A stretch of 64,000 nt of DNA from Zygosaccharomyces rouxii (Eukaryota; Ascomycota; Saccharomycetes; Saccharomycetales; Saccharomycetaceae): the NCBI RefSeq assembly GCF_000026365.1, contig NC_012996.1, positions 1,488,001 through 1,552,000 on the forward strand. The letters are read 5' to 3'. The position numbers and the translations under genes are program-made. The stretch's first letter is position 1. Each line of letters starts with the position of its first letter. A model generated the notes under the pieces. It searched no databases, was not told the origin of the DNA, and was given only the letters and a program-made list of their open reading frames with translations. Below are positions 1 through 9,018 of the stretch, in pieces.

Positions 1-907
1 TCTTAGTAAAATCGTCGTTTTCCACTTATCCAACTTACTGTACTTGTCAAAGGCAAATACTTTGTCACTGAATAACTGGCTGTCACCTTCACCGACGGCC
101 TCTATCAGATCTTGTAATAATTGCGCTTCACGGGACTCGGAGAAGTTTGGATCTTCCTGGCGACCTTCTGATAGAGTACGGCCGGCAGCTACAGAATCGG
201 TAGCAGCTAATTGACAAAGGCCCATTTTCAAGTAATAATCCTTTAATGACCATTGGCTTAATCTGTTACCCATACTATTTTTAATCAATTGGGCGTAGAC
301 TTCACTGGCCTCCAAATATTGAGAATTTAATGCTTTCAAATCTGCACATCTTACCAGACACTTATTTGCTAATGCTAGGGCTTGATCTTGAGAATACCAT
401 TCACCTGCAGTTTCATAACATTCGATGGCTTTAGGGTAGTCGGTAACACTGGTTTCATAAAGTTCACCCATTTCAAATTCATAATTGGCAGCCCTTCTAA
501 ATTGTCCCCTTTGGGTGAAGATTTCTACTGATTTTTGCAATGAATTTATTGCGTCGATTGATTGACCGCTACTTTTATAACTCTTATAACTTTCCACAAA
601 TGTGTTTCCTGCCTCGTCGTCACTGCCTGCTTTTAATTGGTAATTTGCAGCTTTTGTAAATGCTTCACCTGCAGATTTTAAATCTTTACGAAGTTTGTAA
701 AGATTTGCAGCTTGCCAACATAGATCAGCGGCTTCCTCGTATTTAGAAGAATCTGAAGATCCAAATATCTTCATAAAACCTGATGATGGGACACCTTTCT
801 TTTCGGCCTATAACATTATAATGTTAGTATGGAGAACTGAAGAGCGGAGAAAAAAACAGCCTTGCACAATTACATACCCTCCCGATAAGCTCTGCTGGAT
901 CAGACAT
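1..907 (-). CDS. SEC17: Alpha-SNAP Sec17, SNARE-disassembly adaptor (3' end beyond window)
   Basis: Sec17 recruits the ATPase Sec18/NSF to SNARE complexes so that they are taken apart after membrane fusion; it acts at the cytosolic face of all secretory and vacuolar membranes. The gene is split. Exon 1 (878-907) encodes MSDPAELIGR and exon 2 (1-807) continues AEKKGVPSSGFMK in frame, as in the S. cerevisiae protein, which also has an intron near its start. Exon 2 stays open for 269 codons, giving 279 residues in the window against about 292 for the family, so only about 13 C-terminal residues are missing. The all-helical TPR-like repeats are recognisable, for example the segment around NRLSQWSLKDYYLKMG, and the end LDKWKTTILL precedes the Sec18-stimulating C-terminus, which lies outside. 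It is divergent from CPA2. Confidence 0.96.
808..877 (-). other. SEC17: Spliceosomal intron of SEC17 (70 nt)
   Basis: On the minus strand the donor GTATGT is at 877-872, the branch site TACTAAC at 829-823 and the acceptor TAG at 810-808. Removing it joins codon 10 (AGG) to GCC and restores the conserved Sec17 N-terminus. The branch site lies unusually close to the acceptor and overlaps a 16-nt perfect palindrome at 811-826. This is the only intron I can see in the window. Confidence 0.95.
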
Positions 908-1752
908 GGTTCGATATAGTTGCTAATGCTTGTGTATCCGTGTTGGTGTGTTAGCTCTTCAAGATGTTTAAAGGTTCCCTTTCTCCTTCACTCGATGGTT
1001 ATGCGACTTCGTGTTGGGTGATGCTGTCTTGAAGGGAGTCTATTACGATATCTAGGTTGACTGAGTAAATGATCTTAGACAACAACGCCATCCATAATGT
1101 GCAAGCTTCCTTAGTTTCAGACTGATTGCATGGGCTCTCCTGCGAAGAGTTGCAGGATATGTTTGGTCACGTGGTAGATGGATTCCATATATCTTGGACT
1201 CAATTAAACAGTAAATGACATTATGGGACCCATCAATAAGAGACTCTTCGATAGCACCTGCTTTTATTATCTTCTCACCTGAATTTTTTCATTTAATGTT
1301 TTGATCTGAAACTCTTACATTGAACAATGGCCGAAGAGACCTCGGAGTATCCATAGGTAGCATATACTGCTACAAAATAAATAAATAAATCAGACGCAAG
1401 ACAAACTAGTTATAGGCAACGAGAGCGTAGTTTCTGCATTTCATTGAGACTACATTCCAACATTGATCACTCCCTCGAATAGTTCCGGAATATACACGTG
1501 AATATAACATGACTAGAAGAACGATAGCTAACTTTCCCTTCCTACCAGGGAAACAAGCGCAAGACGAGCGGACAAACCAGGGCCCTGAGAGACAAGAGAT
1601 AAGAGAAGCTATGTCATTCTAGAGATGTTAAATATACCCTAACCTACCAACCTAACTGCACTCAACAAATACAATTTATTGTTCTAAGAAGTCTTGATCT
1701 CATTACTTTTCTTATCAAATGTTCAGTACCCTCATTACCCGCCTTTTTCTGA

Positions 1753-1792
1753 TGAAAAATTTTTTTACGATGCTCATCGGCGATGAGCATCG
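1753..1792 (+). promoter_or_regulatory. RRPE plus PAC motifs with 25-bp palindrome
   Basis: TGAAAAATTTTT at 1753-1764 is an exact RRPE. It is followed by two 12-nt arms, CGATGCTCATCG at 1768-1779 and CGATGAGCATCG at 1781-1792, around a single G. The right arm together with that G contains the PAC core GCGATGAG (1780-1787). In S. cerevisiae these motifs are bound by Stb3 and by Dot6/Tod6 and mark ribosome-biogenesis genes. Here the nearest ATG is CPA2, about 290 bp away, so the target is uncertain. Confidence 0.6.
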
Positions 1793-1815
1793 GACATCAT
1801 TACTGACCGGCTGTC

Positions 1816-1821
1816 TGACTC
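1816..1821 (+). promoter_or_regulatory. Gcn4-type TGACTC core upstream of CPA2
   Basis: The hexamer TGACTC, followed by T, matches the core of the Gcn4 site TGACTCA and lies 263 bp before the CPA2 start. CPA2 is a general amino-acid control target in S. cerevisiae, so a Gcn4 site is expected here. A six-base match alone is weak evidence. Confidence 0.45.
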
Positions 1822-2083
1822 TTCGACTCTATTTAACCGGGTATTATTTATCATGCTTTACATCAATTCATCATTATGACGAAATCTTCTATTCTTTTTA
1901 GCGCTTGTTCAAAATTTTTCTTACTATTACTCATTCTTTTCAATATTTAATCATACTTAATTTCAAAAATTTTTTAGATTTTTATTGTCTCAGCTAGTCA
2001 TTATCATCTATCTGTCTGTTCTCTTACTTTCAGAACAGATAGGATACAATAAAAAAGAAGATTCCATTCCATTCTTTTAGATA

Positions 2084-5000
2084 ATGAGTGCTGTCTATAC
2101 TTCTGCTGAACCAACTGTATCTACATTCAACACACAGCGCTATGCTCCTCAGTTGGTTGAAGGTGTGGAATCTGTGCTGATTATCGGTTCTGGTGGTCTC
2201 TCCATTGGCCAAGCTGGTGAATTTGATTACAGTGGTTCCCAAGCCATCAAGGCTCTAAAGGAAGCTAAGAAACAAACAATTCTAATAAACCCAAATATCG
2301 CCACGAATCAAACTTCTCATTCTTTGGCAGATAAAATCTACTATTTGCCAGTAACACCAGAATACATTAGTTATATCATCGAACGTGAAAGACCTGATGC
2401 CATTCTATTAACATTTGGTGGCCAAACTGCTTTAAACTGTGGTGTTGCGCTAGAAAAAATGGGTGTCTTGGAGAAATACAACATCAAAGTGCTAGGTACA
2501 CCTATTAAAACATTAGAAATGACTGAGGATAGAGATATGTTTGCACAAGCATTGCAAGAGATCAATGTCCCAATTGCAACTTCGTTCGCATGTGAAACTT
2601 TGGATGAAACTTTAAAAGCCGCTGAGGAAGTAAAATATCCAGTGATTATCAGATCTGCATATGCGCTAGGTGGTCTTGGTTCTGGTTTCGCTAACAACCC
2701 TACAGAATTAAGAGATCTAGCATCTCAGTCTCTATCATTATCCCCCCAGATTCTTGTGGAAAAATCTCTGAAGGGTTGGAAAGAAGTCGAATACGAAGTT
2801 GTCAGAGATAGAGTTGGTAACTGTATTACAGTTTGTAATATGGAAAACTTCGATCCATTGGGTATTCACACCGGTGATTCTATCGTCTTTGCGCCTTCTC
2901 AAACTTTATCCGATGAAGAATACCACATGTTAAGAACTGCTGCCATTAAGATCATTAGACACTTGGGTGTGGTCGGTGAATGTAACGTTCAATACGCCCT
3001 ACAACCAGATGGATTAGACTTTAGAGTCATTGAAGTCAATGCACGTCTATCTCGTTCGTCTGCCTTAGCCTCCAAGGCTACTGGTTACCCCTTGGCTTAT
3101 ACTGCTGCTAAGATCGCTCTTGGTTACACTTTACCAGAACTACCAAACCCTGTTACAAAGACTACTGTGGCCAACTTTGAACCATCATTAGATTACATTG
3201 TGGCAAAGATTCCTAAATGGGATTTGAGTAAATTCCAACACGTTAATAGAGATATTGGTTCTGCCATGAAATCTGTCGGTGAAGTCATGGCAATTGGTAG
3301 AAACTTCGAAGAAGCTTATCAGAAGGCTCTCAGAGAAGTGGATCCCTCTTTGCTTGGATTCCAAGGTTCTAACGAATTTGGTGATAAACTAGACGAAGCA
3401 CTTGCTGTTGCTACTGATAGAAGATCTTTGGCCATTGGTCAAGCTTTGATCCACGAAAACTACACAGTCGACAGAGTCCACGAATTGACTAAGATCGATA
3501 AATGGTTTTTGTTCAAATGTATGAACATCGTTAGAGTGTACAAGGAATTGGAAGCTATTACTTCTAAGGAATCCTTAACCAAGGATCTACTGCAAAAAGC
3601 AAAGAAATTAGGTTTCTCCGATAAACAAATTGCCATTTCCGTTAGCAAGGCTCTATCTACTAAGGTTACCGAATTGGAAATTAGATCCTTGAGAAAATCT
3701 TACGGTATTGTACCATTCGTTAAGAAGATCGACACTTTAGCCGCTGAATTCCCAGCTAACACCAACTACTTGTACACTACCTACAATGCTACTAAGAACG
3801 ATGTTGAATTTACCGACAAAGGTATGCTTGTTCTTGGTTCTGGTGTTTACCGTATCGGTTCATCTGTGGAATTCGATTGGTGTGCTGTGAATACCGCAAA
3901 GACTTTAAGAGATGAAGGTAAGAAGACCGTTATGATTAATTACAACCCAGAGACCGTTTCTACCGATTTTGACGAAGTGGACAGATTGTATTTCGAAGAA
4001 TTGTCTTACGAAAGAGTTATGGATATCTACGAATTAGAAAACTCTGAAGGTTGTATCATCTCTGTTGGTGGTCAACTTCCTCAGAACATCGCCTTAGCTC
4101 TTCATGATACTGGCTGTAACGTTCTAGGTACTTCTCCTGTGGATATCGATAATGCTGAAAGTAGACACAAGTTCTCTGCCATTTTAGACTCTATTAATGT
4201 CGGCCAACCTGAATGGAGTGAATTAAAGTCTGTTGAAGAAGCAAAGAAGTTCGCCAATGCAGTTCACTACCCTGTGTTGATCAGACCATCTTATGTGTTA
4301 TCTGGTGCCGCCATGAATGTTATCACGAGTGAACACGAATTGGAAGAAAAATTGACCATGGCCTCAGATGTGTCTCCAGACCATCCAGTGGTTATGTCTA
4401 AATTCATCGAAGGTGCTGAGGAAATTGATGTCGATGGTGTTGGTTACAACGGTCAACTACTAGTTCACGCCATCTCTGAACACGTGGAGAACGCAGGTGT
4501 TCACTCTGGTGATGCTACCTTAATCTTACCACCACAACATTTGAGCGAACAAGTTCTATTGGCTCTAAAAGATATCGCTGAACGTGTTTCTAAGGCTTTC
4601 AACATTACAGGTCCTTTCAACATGCAAGTGATCAAGCACGGTGACGACTTGAAAGTTATCGAATGTAACATTAGAGCTTCTAGATCCTTCCCATTTGTCT
4701 CCAAGGTTTTGGGTTGTAACTTCATTGCAACTGCTGTTAAGGCCTTCCTTGGTGGTAACAAAGTTCCTGAACCAGTGGATTTGATTACTCACAAGAAATA
4801 CGACTATGTGGCTACCAAAGTTCCTCAGTTTTCTTTCACTAGATTGGCTGGTGCTGATCCATTCCTTGGTGTTGAAATGTCCTCCACTGGTGAAGTAGCT
4901 TCTTTCGGTAAAAACGAATTGGAAAGTTACTGGACTGCTTTGCAATCCACTATGCATTTCCATGTTCCTCTACCACCAAGCGGTATCCTATTTGGTGGTG

Positions 5001-5431
5001 ACATATCTAAACCATTATTGGGCCAAGTAGCAGCTACTCTAACCGGTTTGGGTTTCCATTTCTTCGTTGTGGATGAAGCTTGTAAAAATTACTTGGAAAA
5101 ATTCATCCCCTCTGAGCAAGATGTTAAAGTTATCTTCTTCCCTAAGAACGATAAGAGGAAGTTACGTGAAGTTTTCCAAGAGCACGATATCAAAGCCGTT
5201 TTCAATTTGGCATCTAAGAGAGCATCTAGTGTGGAAGATGCAGACTACATCATGAGAAGAAATGCCATTGATTTTGCCATCCCACTTTTCAACGAACCAA
5301 GAACTTCCAACCTTTTTGCACATGCCCTAAAAGAAAAGGTTGCTGAAAAGCTTAGAGTTCTAGAGTCTACTGACGTGGCTGTACCAAGTGAAGTTCGTTG
5401 CTGGGAAGAATTCTTGGGATTTAAAGCCTAA
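2084..5431 (+). CDS. CPA2: Arginine-specific carbamoyl-phosphate synthase, large subunit
   Basis: Cpa2 is the synthetase subunit that, with glutaminase subunit Cpa1, makes carbamoyl phosphate from ammonia (channelled from glutamine), bicarbonate and two ATP for arginine synthesis in the cytosol. The protein has 1115 residues (1118 in S. cerevisiae). It shows the internal duplication of the family: GSGGLSIGQAGEFDYSGSQ near residue 34 begins the carboxyphosphate half and GSGVYRIGSSVEFDW near 584 begins the carbamoyl-phosphate half. Each half has an ATP-grasp fold, with ends such as VIEVNARLSRSSALASKATG and VIECNIRASRSFPFVSK. An oligomerisation region lies between them and an MGS-like domain follows residue 960. 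No pyrimidine-type fusion to aspartate transcarbamylase is present, so this is the arginine-pathway enzyme rather than Ura2. A Gcn4-type site lies upstream. Confidence 0.98.
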   Translation: MSAVYTSAEPTVSTFNTQRYAPQLVEGVESVLIIGSGGLSIGQAGEFDYSGSQAIKALKEAKKQTILINPNIATNQTSHSLADKIYYLPVTPEYISYIIERERPDAILLTFGGQTALNCGVALEKMGVLEKYNIKVLGTPIKTLEMTEDRDMFAQALQEINVPIATSFACETLDETLKAAEEVKYPVIIRSAYALGGLGSGFANNPTELRDLASQSLSLSPQILVEKSLKGWKEVEYEVVRDRVGNCITVCNMENFDPLGIHTGDSIVFAPSQTLSDEEYHMLRTAAIKIIRHLGVVGECNVQYALQPDGLDFRVIEVNARLSRSSALASKATGYPLAYTAAKIALGYTLPELPNPVTKTTVANFEPSLDYIVAKIPKWDLSKFQHVNRDIGSAMKSVGEVMAIGRNFEEAYQKALREVDPSLLGFQGSNEFGDKLDEALAVATDRRSLAIGQALIHENYTVDRVHELTKIDKWFLFKCMNIVRVYKELEAITSKESLTKDLLQKAKKLGFSDKQIAISVSKALSTKVTELEIRSLRKSYGIVPFVKKIDTLAAEFPANTNYLYTTYNATKNDVEFTDKGMLVLGSGVYRIGSSVEFDWCAVNTAKTLRDEGKKTVMINYNPETVSTDFDEVDRLYFEELSYERVMDIYELENSEGCIISVGGQLPQNIALALHDTGCNVLGTSPVDIDNAESRHKFSAILDSINVGQPEWSELKSVEEAKKFANAVHYPVLIRPSYVLSGAAMNVITSEHELEEKLTMASDVSPDHPVVMSKFIEGAEEIDVDGVGYNGQLLVHAISEHVENAGVHSGDATLILPPQHLSEQVLLALKDIAERVSKAFNITGPFNMQVIKHGDDLKVIECNIRASRSFPFVSKVLGCNFIATAVKAFLGGNKVPEPVDLITHKKYDYVATKVPQFSFTRLAGADPFLGVEMSSTGEVASFGKNELESYWTALQSTMHFHVPLPPSGILFGGDISKPLLGQVAATLTGLGFHFFVVDEACKNYLEKFIPSEQDVKVIFFPKNDKRKLREVFQEHDIKAVFNLASKRASSVEDADYIMRRNAIDFAIPLFNEPRTSNLFAHALKEKVAEKLRVLESTDVAVPSEVRCWEEFLGFKA

Positions 5432-5652
5432 TAACCCTCATATCCTGTTCCAAGATTCAAGAAAGTAGTAATTATTACTATTGTTACTATTATTATTTAT
5501 GTACGATATTCCGATTAATCTTTTTTTTGTACAATATAGAACGAGCTTGTTTGAAGCATTTCTAATAGTTGTAATTATAGTTATAATTGTTTGTAACGAT
5601 AATAATGATTTGATGTTAACGGATTTTTTAGCCTCTTTTTTGTATTCTCTTT

Positions 5653-5662
5653 ATTTCACATG
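5653..5662 (-). promoter_or_regulatory. UAS-INO (Ino2/Ino4 site), INO1 promoter
   Basis: The plus strand reads ATTTCACATG, the exact reverse complement of the ten-base UAS-INO consensus CATGTGAAAT bound by the Ino2-Ino4 heterodimer. It is about 573 bp upstream of the INO1 start. This predicts inositol/choline-repressible transcription through Opi1, as in S. cerevisiae. Confidence 0.7.
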
Positions 5663-5838
5663 CTATCAATACCGCCAATTGGAGACAAGGAATCCAACGG
5701 ACGAAATTAAACAACTAGCTAAAAGGGGAAAATACAAGGTTTCAATGCGAGTTCGTCCGCAGTAAACATTACACCTCAATTGTAGATTACTGAGATGCTG
5801 AACTGCGGTTATGCAATCATCTCCACAATAGAGCAAAA

Positions 5839-5926
5839 TTTCGGCGAACCCCATATGTGAGGTGTATGGGTTGATTTCGGCGAAACTATATTGCCCTGCG
5901 TATTTTCTCTGTCGCGGTTTCGGCGA
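5839..5926 (+). repeat. Three copies of TTTCGGCGA in the INO1 promoter
   Basis: The nonamer TTTCGGCGA occurs at 5839-5847, 5875-5883 and 5918-5926, start-to-start spacings of 36 and 43 bp. It resembles half of the URS1 element (TCGGCGGCT) that Ume6 uses to repress INO1 in S. cerevisiae, but it lacks the final GGCT. Whether it is a diverged URS1 or another site is not decidable by eye. Confidence 0.5.
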
Positions 5927-5962
5927 GTCTACCTTAGGGTAATAACCACGACATTAAATATG

Positions 5963-5989
5963 TAATAATAATAATAATAATAATAATAA
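5963..5989 (+). repeat. (TAA)9 microsatellite
   Basis: Nine perfect TAA units in the INO1 promoter, about 245-270 bp before the start codon. Such tracts tend to vary in length and can exclude nucleosomes. Confidence 0.9.
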
Positions 5990-6068
5990 AAATAATGATA
6001 ACCATTGAGGGATTGTCTAGACACAGCAATTAGAAGAAATGATGGCCATTCAATTGGGTTCAGAAACA

Positions 6069-6076
6069 TATAAATA
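6069..6076 (+). promoter_or_regulatory. INO1 TATA box
   Basis: TATAAATA lies 159-166 bp upstream of the INO1 ATG, a normal distance in yeast, and matches the TATA(A/T)A(A/T)(A/G) consensus. INO1 is a strongly regulated TATA gene in S. cerevisiae. Confidence 0.65.
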
Positions 6077-6234
6077 CGGGCACTTTCTCCGTCTGGTTTC
6101 TGAAATTTCATTCTCTCTAGAATTATATAAAATATATTATAATATTCAACAGGATAAAGAAAACGAAATCAATTGAGTACAATTTCAAGTGAGTATCTAT
6201 TTAATTCCGAAAACAATTCTTCAAATATTTTATA

Positions 6235-7827
6235 ATGACTGCAGCCAACTATTTCACACCTTCCGTCAAAGTCGCTACTGATAAGGTTCATTATTCAGAG
6301 ACCGAATTGACTACTAAATACACTTATGTCAATTCCATAGTCACGGAAAATGCGGCTACCAACACCGTTGACGTTAACCCCATCAAACAAGAATATGATT
6401 TCAAGGTCGATTTGAAATTGCCTCGTGTCGGTGTGATGCTTGTTGGTATCGGCGGTAACAATGGTACGACTTTCTTAGCATCAATCTTGGCTAATAGACA
6501 AAAGATGAAATTCCATAACAAAGAGGGTCTAAAAGAAGCTAATTATTATGGCTCTGTGACCCAATGCTCTACTCTAAAACTTGGTGTCAGACCGGATGGA
6601 AACGACTTCTACGTTCCATTTAACTCTTTATTGCCATTTGTATCCCCCAATGATTTTGAAGTTACCGGTTGGGATATTAGTGCTACGAACTTGGGTGATG
6701 CTATGGAAAGAGCCCAGGTATTGGAGTATGATTTGCAACGTCAATTAAAACCTGAAATGTCTGAATACAAACCATTACCCTCGATCTATTATCCTGATTT
6801 CATTGCCGCCAACCAAGATGGCAGAGCGGACAACTGTATCAACAGACCTAATAATGCTGGACCTGCTTCTACTAAAAACAAATGGGAGCATTTGGAAAGG
6901 ATTAGAGCTGATATTCGTGAGTTCAAGCAACAAAAAGATTTGGATAAAGTTATCGTACTGTGGACTGCTAACACTGAAAGATATGCTGACATCATTCCTG
7001 GTGTTAACGATACCGCTGACAACTTGTTAAATGCTATTAAACAGGATGGCGAAGAAATTGCACCATCTACTATATTTGCAGTTGCATCTATCTTGGAAGG
7101 TTCAGTTTATATCAATGGATCACCCCAAAACACGTTTGTTCCAGGTGTCATTGAATTGGCAGAACGTGAAGATAGTTTTATCGCTGGCGATGATTTTAAA
7201 AGTGGTCAAACTAAGATTAAGTCGGTTTTGGCCCAATTCCTTGTAGAAGCTGGTATTAAACCAACATCAATTGCCTCTTACAACCATTTGGGTAATAACG
7301 ATGGTTATAACTTATCATCTGAAAGACAATTCAAATCAAAGGAGATCTCCAAAAAATCTGTGGTTGACGATGTAGTTGCTTCTAACCCATTGCTATACAA
7401 CGATAAATTGGGCAATAAAATCGATCACTGTATTGTCATCAAATACATGAATGCCGTGGGTGATTCAAAAGTTGCAATGGATGAATATTACAGTGAATTG
7501 ATGTTGGGTGGTCACAATAGAATCTCTATACACAATGTTTGTGAAGACTCTCTCTTGGCAACCCCGTTGATCATTGATCTGCTGGTTATGGCAGAATTTT
7601 GTACAAGAGTCTCATACAAAAGGGTTGGTGATGGTAGTACTGAATATGGTAAGTTCTACAACATTTTATCATTCTTATCGTACTGGCTAAAGGCGCCATT
7701 GACTAGAAAGGGTTATCAAGCAATTAATGGCCTAAACAAGCAACGTTCTGGTTTGGAAAATTTTATGAGATTATTGATCGGTTTACCCGCTCAGGATGAA
7801 TTAAGATTCGAAGAAAGATTGAAATAG
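6235..7827 (+). CDS. INO1: Inositol-3-phosphate synthase
   Basis: Ino1 converts glucose-6-phosphate to inositol-3-phosphate using NAD+ as a recycled cofactor, the first and committed step of inositol and phosphatidylinositol synthesis in the cytosol. The protein has 530 residues (533 in S. cerevisiae). The Rossmann NAD-binding loop GIGGNNGTT is at residues 71-79, and the family signature [11 protein letters not shown] begins near residue 350, followed by the lysine-rich active-site stretch containing KSVVDD. It is convergent with CCP1, 123 bp between stops. The upstream UAS-INO and TATA box indicate control by Ino2/Ino4 and Opi1. No truncation or odd residue was seen. Confidence 0.98.
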   Translation: MTAANYFTPSVKVATDKVHYSETELTTKYTYVNSIVTENAATNTVDVNPIKQEYDFKVDLKLPRVGVMLVGIGGNNGTTFLASILANRQKMKFHNKEGLKEANYYGSVTQCSTLKLGVRPDGNDFYVPFNSLLPFVSPNDFEVTGWDISATNLGDAMERAQVLEYDLQRQLKPEMSEYKPLPSIYYPDFIAANQDGRADNCINRPNNAGPASTKNKWEHLERIRADIREFKQQKDLDKVIVLWTANTERYADIIPGVNDTADNLLNAIKQDGEEIAPSTIFAVASILEGSVYINGSPQNTFVPGVIELAEREDSFIAGDDFKSGQTKIKSVLAQFLVEAGIKPTSIASYNHLGNNDGYNLSSERQFKSKEISKKSVVDDVVASNPLLYNDKLGNKIDHCIVIKYMNAVGDSKVAMDEYYSELMLGGHNRISIHNVCEDSLLATPLIIDLLVMAEFCTRVSYKRVGDGSTEYGKFYNILSFLSYWLKAPLTRKGYQAINGLNKQRSGLENFMRLLIGLPAQDELRFEERLK

Positions 7828-7950
7828 GTGCCAGATATAAGTAAATTTTTCTAGTCTTTTAACATAACTGGAATATCATTATTAAAGTTGCACAAATAAA
7901 TATATAAATAAATAGAGTCTGTCACATGAAAATAATCAATCTAATATAAT

Positions 7951-9018
7951 TTATTGTTCCTGTTCGTCCAAAGTTTTGAAGACAATTGTTGGTGTACCCT
8001 CTGGAAATTCAATACCGTTTTCTAGTAATTTCTTGTAGGCATTCTTGAAATCTTCGAAGAACACATCTTGATTTTCAGCGTATTTCTTGACGTATTTCAA
8101 GTAAGTGTTATCTTCCTTTAGTGCAAAATCAGTTGGCATCATCATAAAACCACTTGGGGAGTTGTATTGACTGTTACCAGCTTCGGTCTTTTCTTTCTTC
8201 CATTGTTCGTTCAACAAGTTGACGAAAAATTCATTACTAAAAGTGTTGGTAGCTGCACCCCATGGACCTTCATAACCAGAATTTGCCATGTGGGTCTTAC
8301 CTAGAGCATGAGCACCTATTAGTGCAACGACTTCTTGGTCAGTAAAGCCGAATCTCTTGAAGAAGTTTCTCACATAATCAGCACCATTTTCAGCATCTGG
8401 TAATCTACCGTTTTCTGGGGTAGCACTTTCCGGTAAATCAACTCTACCTGGTCTCCATGGTACTTTAGGACCTTGCATCTCTTGTAAAGCTGTGACACCA
8501 CCTAGAGTGTAAAGATCACCGTGTGAGATCCATGGGAATTGTTCGTAAATTGGCTCTAGGAAAGCCTTTGCATTTTGTAAACCTTTGTTGGATGGATCAT
8601 TTGTTTCCTTAGGGAAACGGTAAGTACCACCGTAAGAACCACCACTGTTATCGTTTTTATCGAAGGTACCAGCTGAGTGCCATGATAGACGCACAAGGAC
8701 AGGTCCGTAACCAATGTAGTTATCATATTCATCGTCATCAATTATTTTTTTAGCAATTGCATTGTAAACTTGTTGGAAATCTTCAGGTGTCTTACCCTTT
8801 TCTACTTCAGCAACACGCAAAGCGGGAGCAGCAGCGGCACTTGTACCTGCTAAACCTTTCCACCAGCTACTGCCGTTATTTTTAGGGTTGTTGTTGTTAC
8901 CATTGAAAAAACTGCCGTTAAAGTCGCTGCTTGCTAGACCAGCTGCACCAGTGGCACCAGCTGCCACACTACCTAGAAAATAGATAGCTCTTCTATTCAC
9001 AATTCTTGCAAATGACAT
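7951..9018 (-). CDS. CCP1: Mitochondrial cytochrome c peroxidase
   Basis: Ccp1 is a haem peroxidase of the mitochondrial intermembrane space that reduces hydrogen peroxide with electrons from cytochrome c and also signals oxidative stress. The protein has 355 residues (361 in S. cerevisiae). Residues 1-60 form a bipartite presequence: a basic start, an Ala/Gly-rich hydrophobic stretch at 14-30, then an Asn-rich spacer. Catalytic residues are all present: distal Arg110, Trp113 and His114 ([11 protein letters not shown]), proximal haem ligand His237 ([11 protein letters not shown]), the radical-forming Trp253 (GPWG) and Asp297. These equal Arg48, Trp51, His52, His175, Trp191 and Asp235 of the mature S. 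cerevisiae enzyme with a constant offset of 62, so the body is uninterrupted. Confidence 0.98.
   Translation of the reverse strand: MSFARIVNRRAIYFLGSVAAGATGAAGLASSDFNGSFFNGNNNNPKNNGSSWWKGLAGTSAAAAPALRVAEVEKGKTPEDFQQVYNAIAKKIIDDDEYDNYIGYGPVLVRLSWHSAGTFDKNDNSGGSYGGTYRFPKETNDPSNKGLQNAKAFLEPIYEQFPWISHGDLYTLGGVTALQEMQGPKVPWRPGRVDLPESATPENGRLPDAENGADYVRNFFKRFGFTDQEVVALIGAHALGKTHMANSGYEGPWGAATNTFSNEFFVNLLNEQWKKEKTEAGNSQYNSPSGFMMMPTDFALKEDNTYLKYVKKYAENQDVFFEDFKNAYKKLLENGIEFPEGTPTIVFKTLDEQEQ

Larger units (their letters stand above)
908..2083. promoter_or_regulatory. Divergent SEC17-CPA2 intergenic region (1.18 kb)
   Basis: This gap has no convincing gene; the longest ATG frame (1719-1901) has no recognisable similarity and unfavourable composition. 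It holds two CACGTG E-boxes (1168-1173 and 1495-1500, Cbf1/Pho4/Ino-type core), an RRPE/PAC pair within a palindrome (1753-1792) and a Gcn4-type core (1816-1821), listed separately. The long T-rich stretch just before CPA2 (about 1900-2000) is typical of yeast 5' leaders. Confidence 0.6.
5432..6234 (+). promoter_or_regulatory. CPA2 3' region and INO1 promoter (803 bp)
   Basis: No gene is supported here. The left part is the CPA2 3' region. The right part is a rich INO1 promoter: UAS-INO at 5653-5662, three TTTCGGCGA copies between 5839 and 5926, an inverted repeat CCCATA/TATGGG at 5850-5870, a (TAA)9 microsatellite and a TATA box at 6069-6076. The small frames at 5481-5765, 5666-5854 and 5929-6111 are chance. 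Confidence 0.6.

Noticed and set aside
1166..1173. GTCACGTG as a centromere CDEI element (also CACGTG at 27155-27160 and 58746-58751)
   Set aside because: No CDEIII-like sequence with CCGAA lies 80-90 bp away across an AT-rich CDEII on either side, so these are E-boxes rather than a centromere.
1719..1901. 60-codon ATG frame upstream of CPA2
   Set aside because: It overlaps the RRPE/PAC palindrome and Gcn4-type site, shows no family similarity and has random-like composition.
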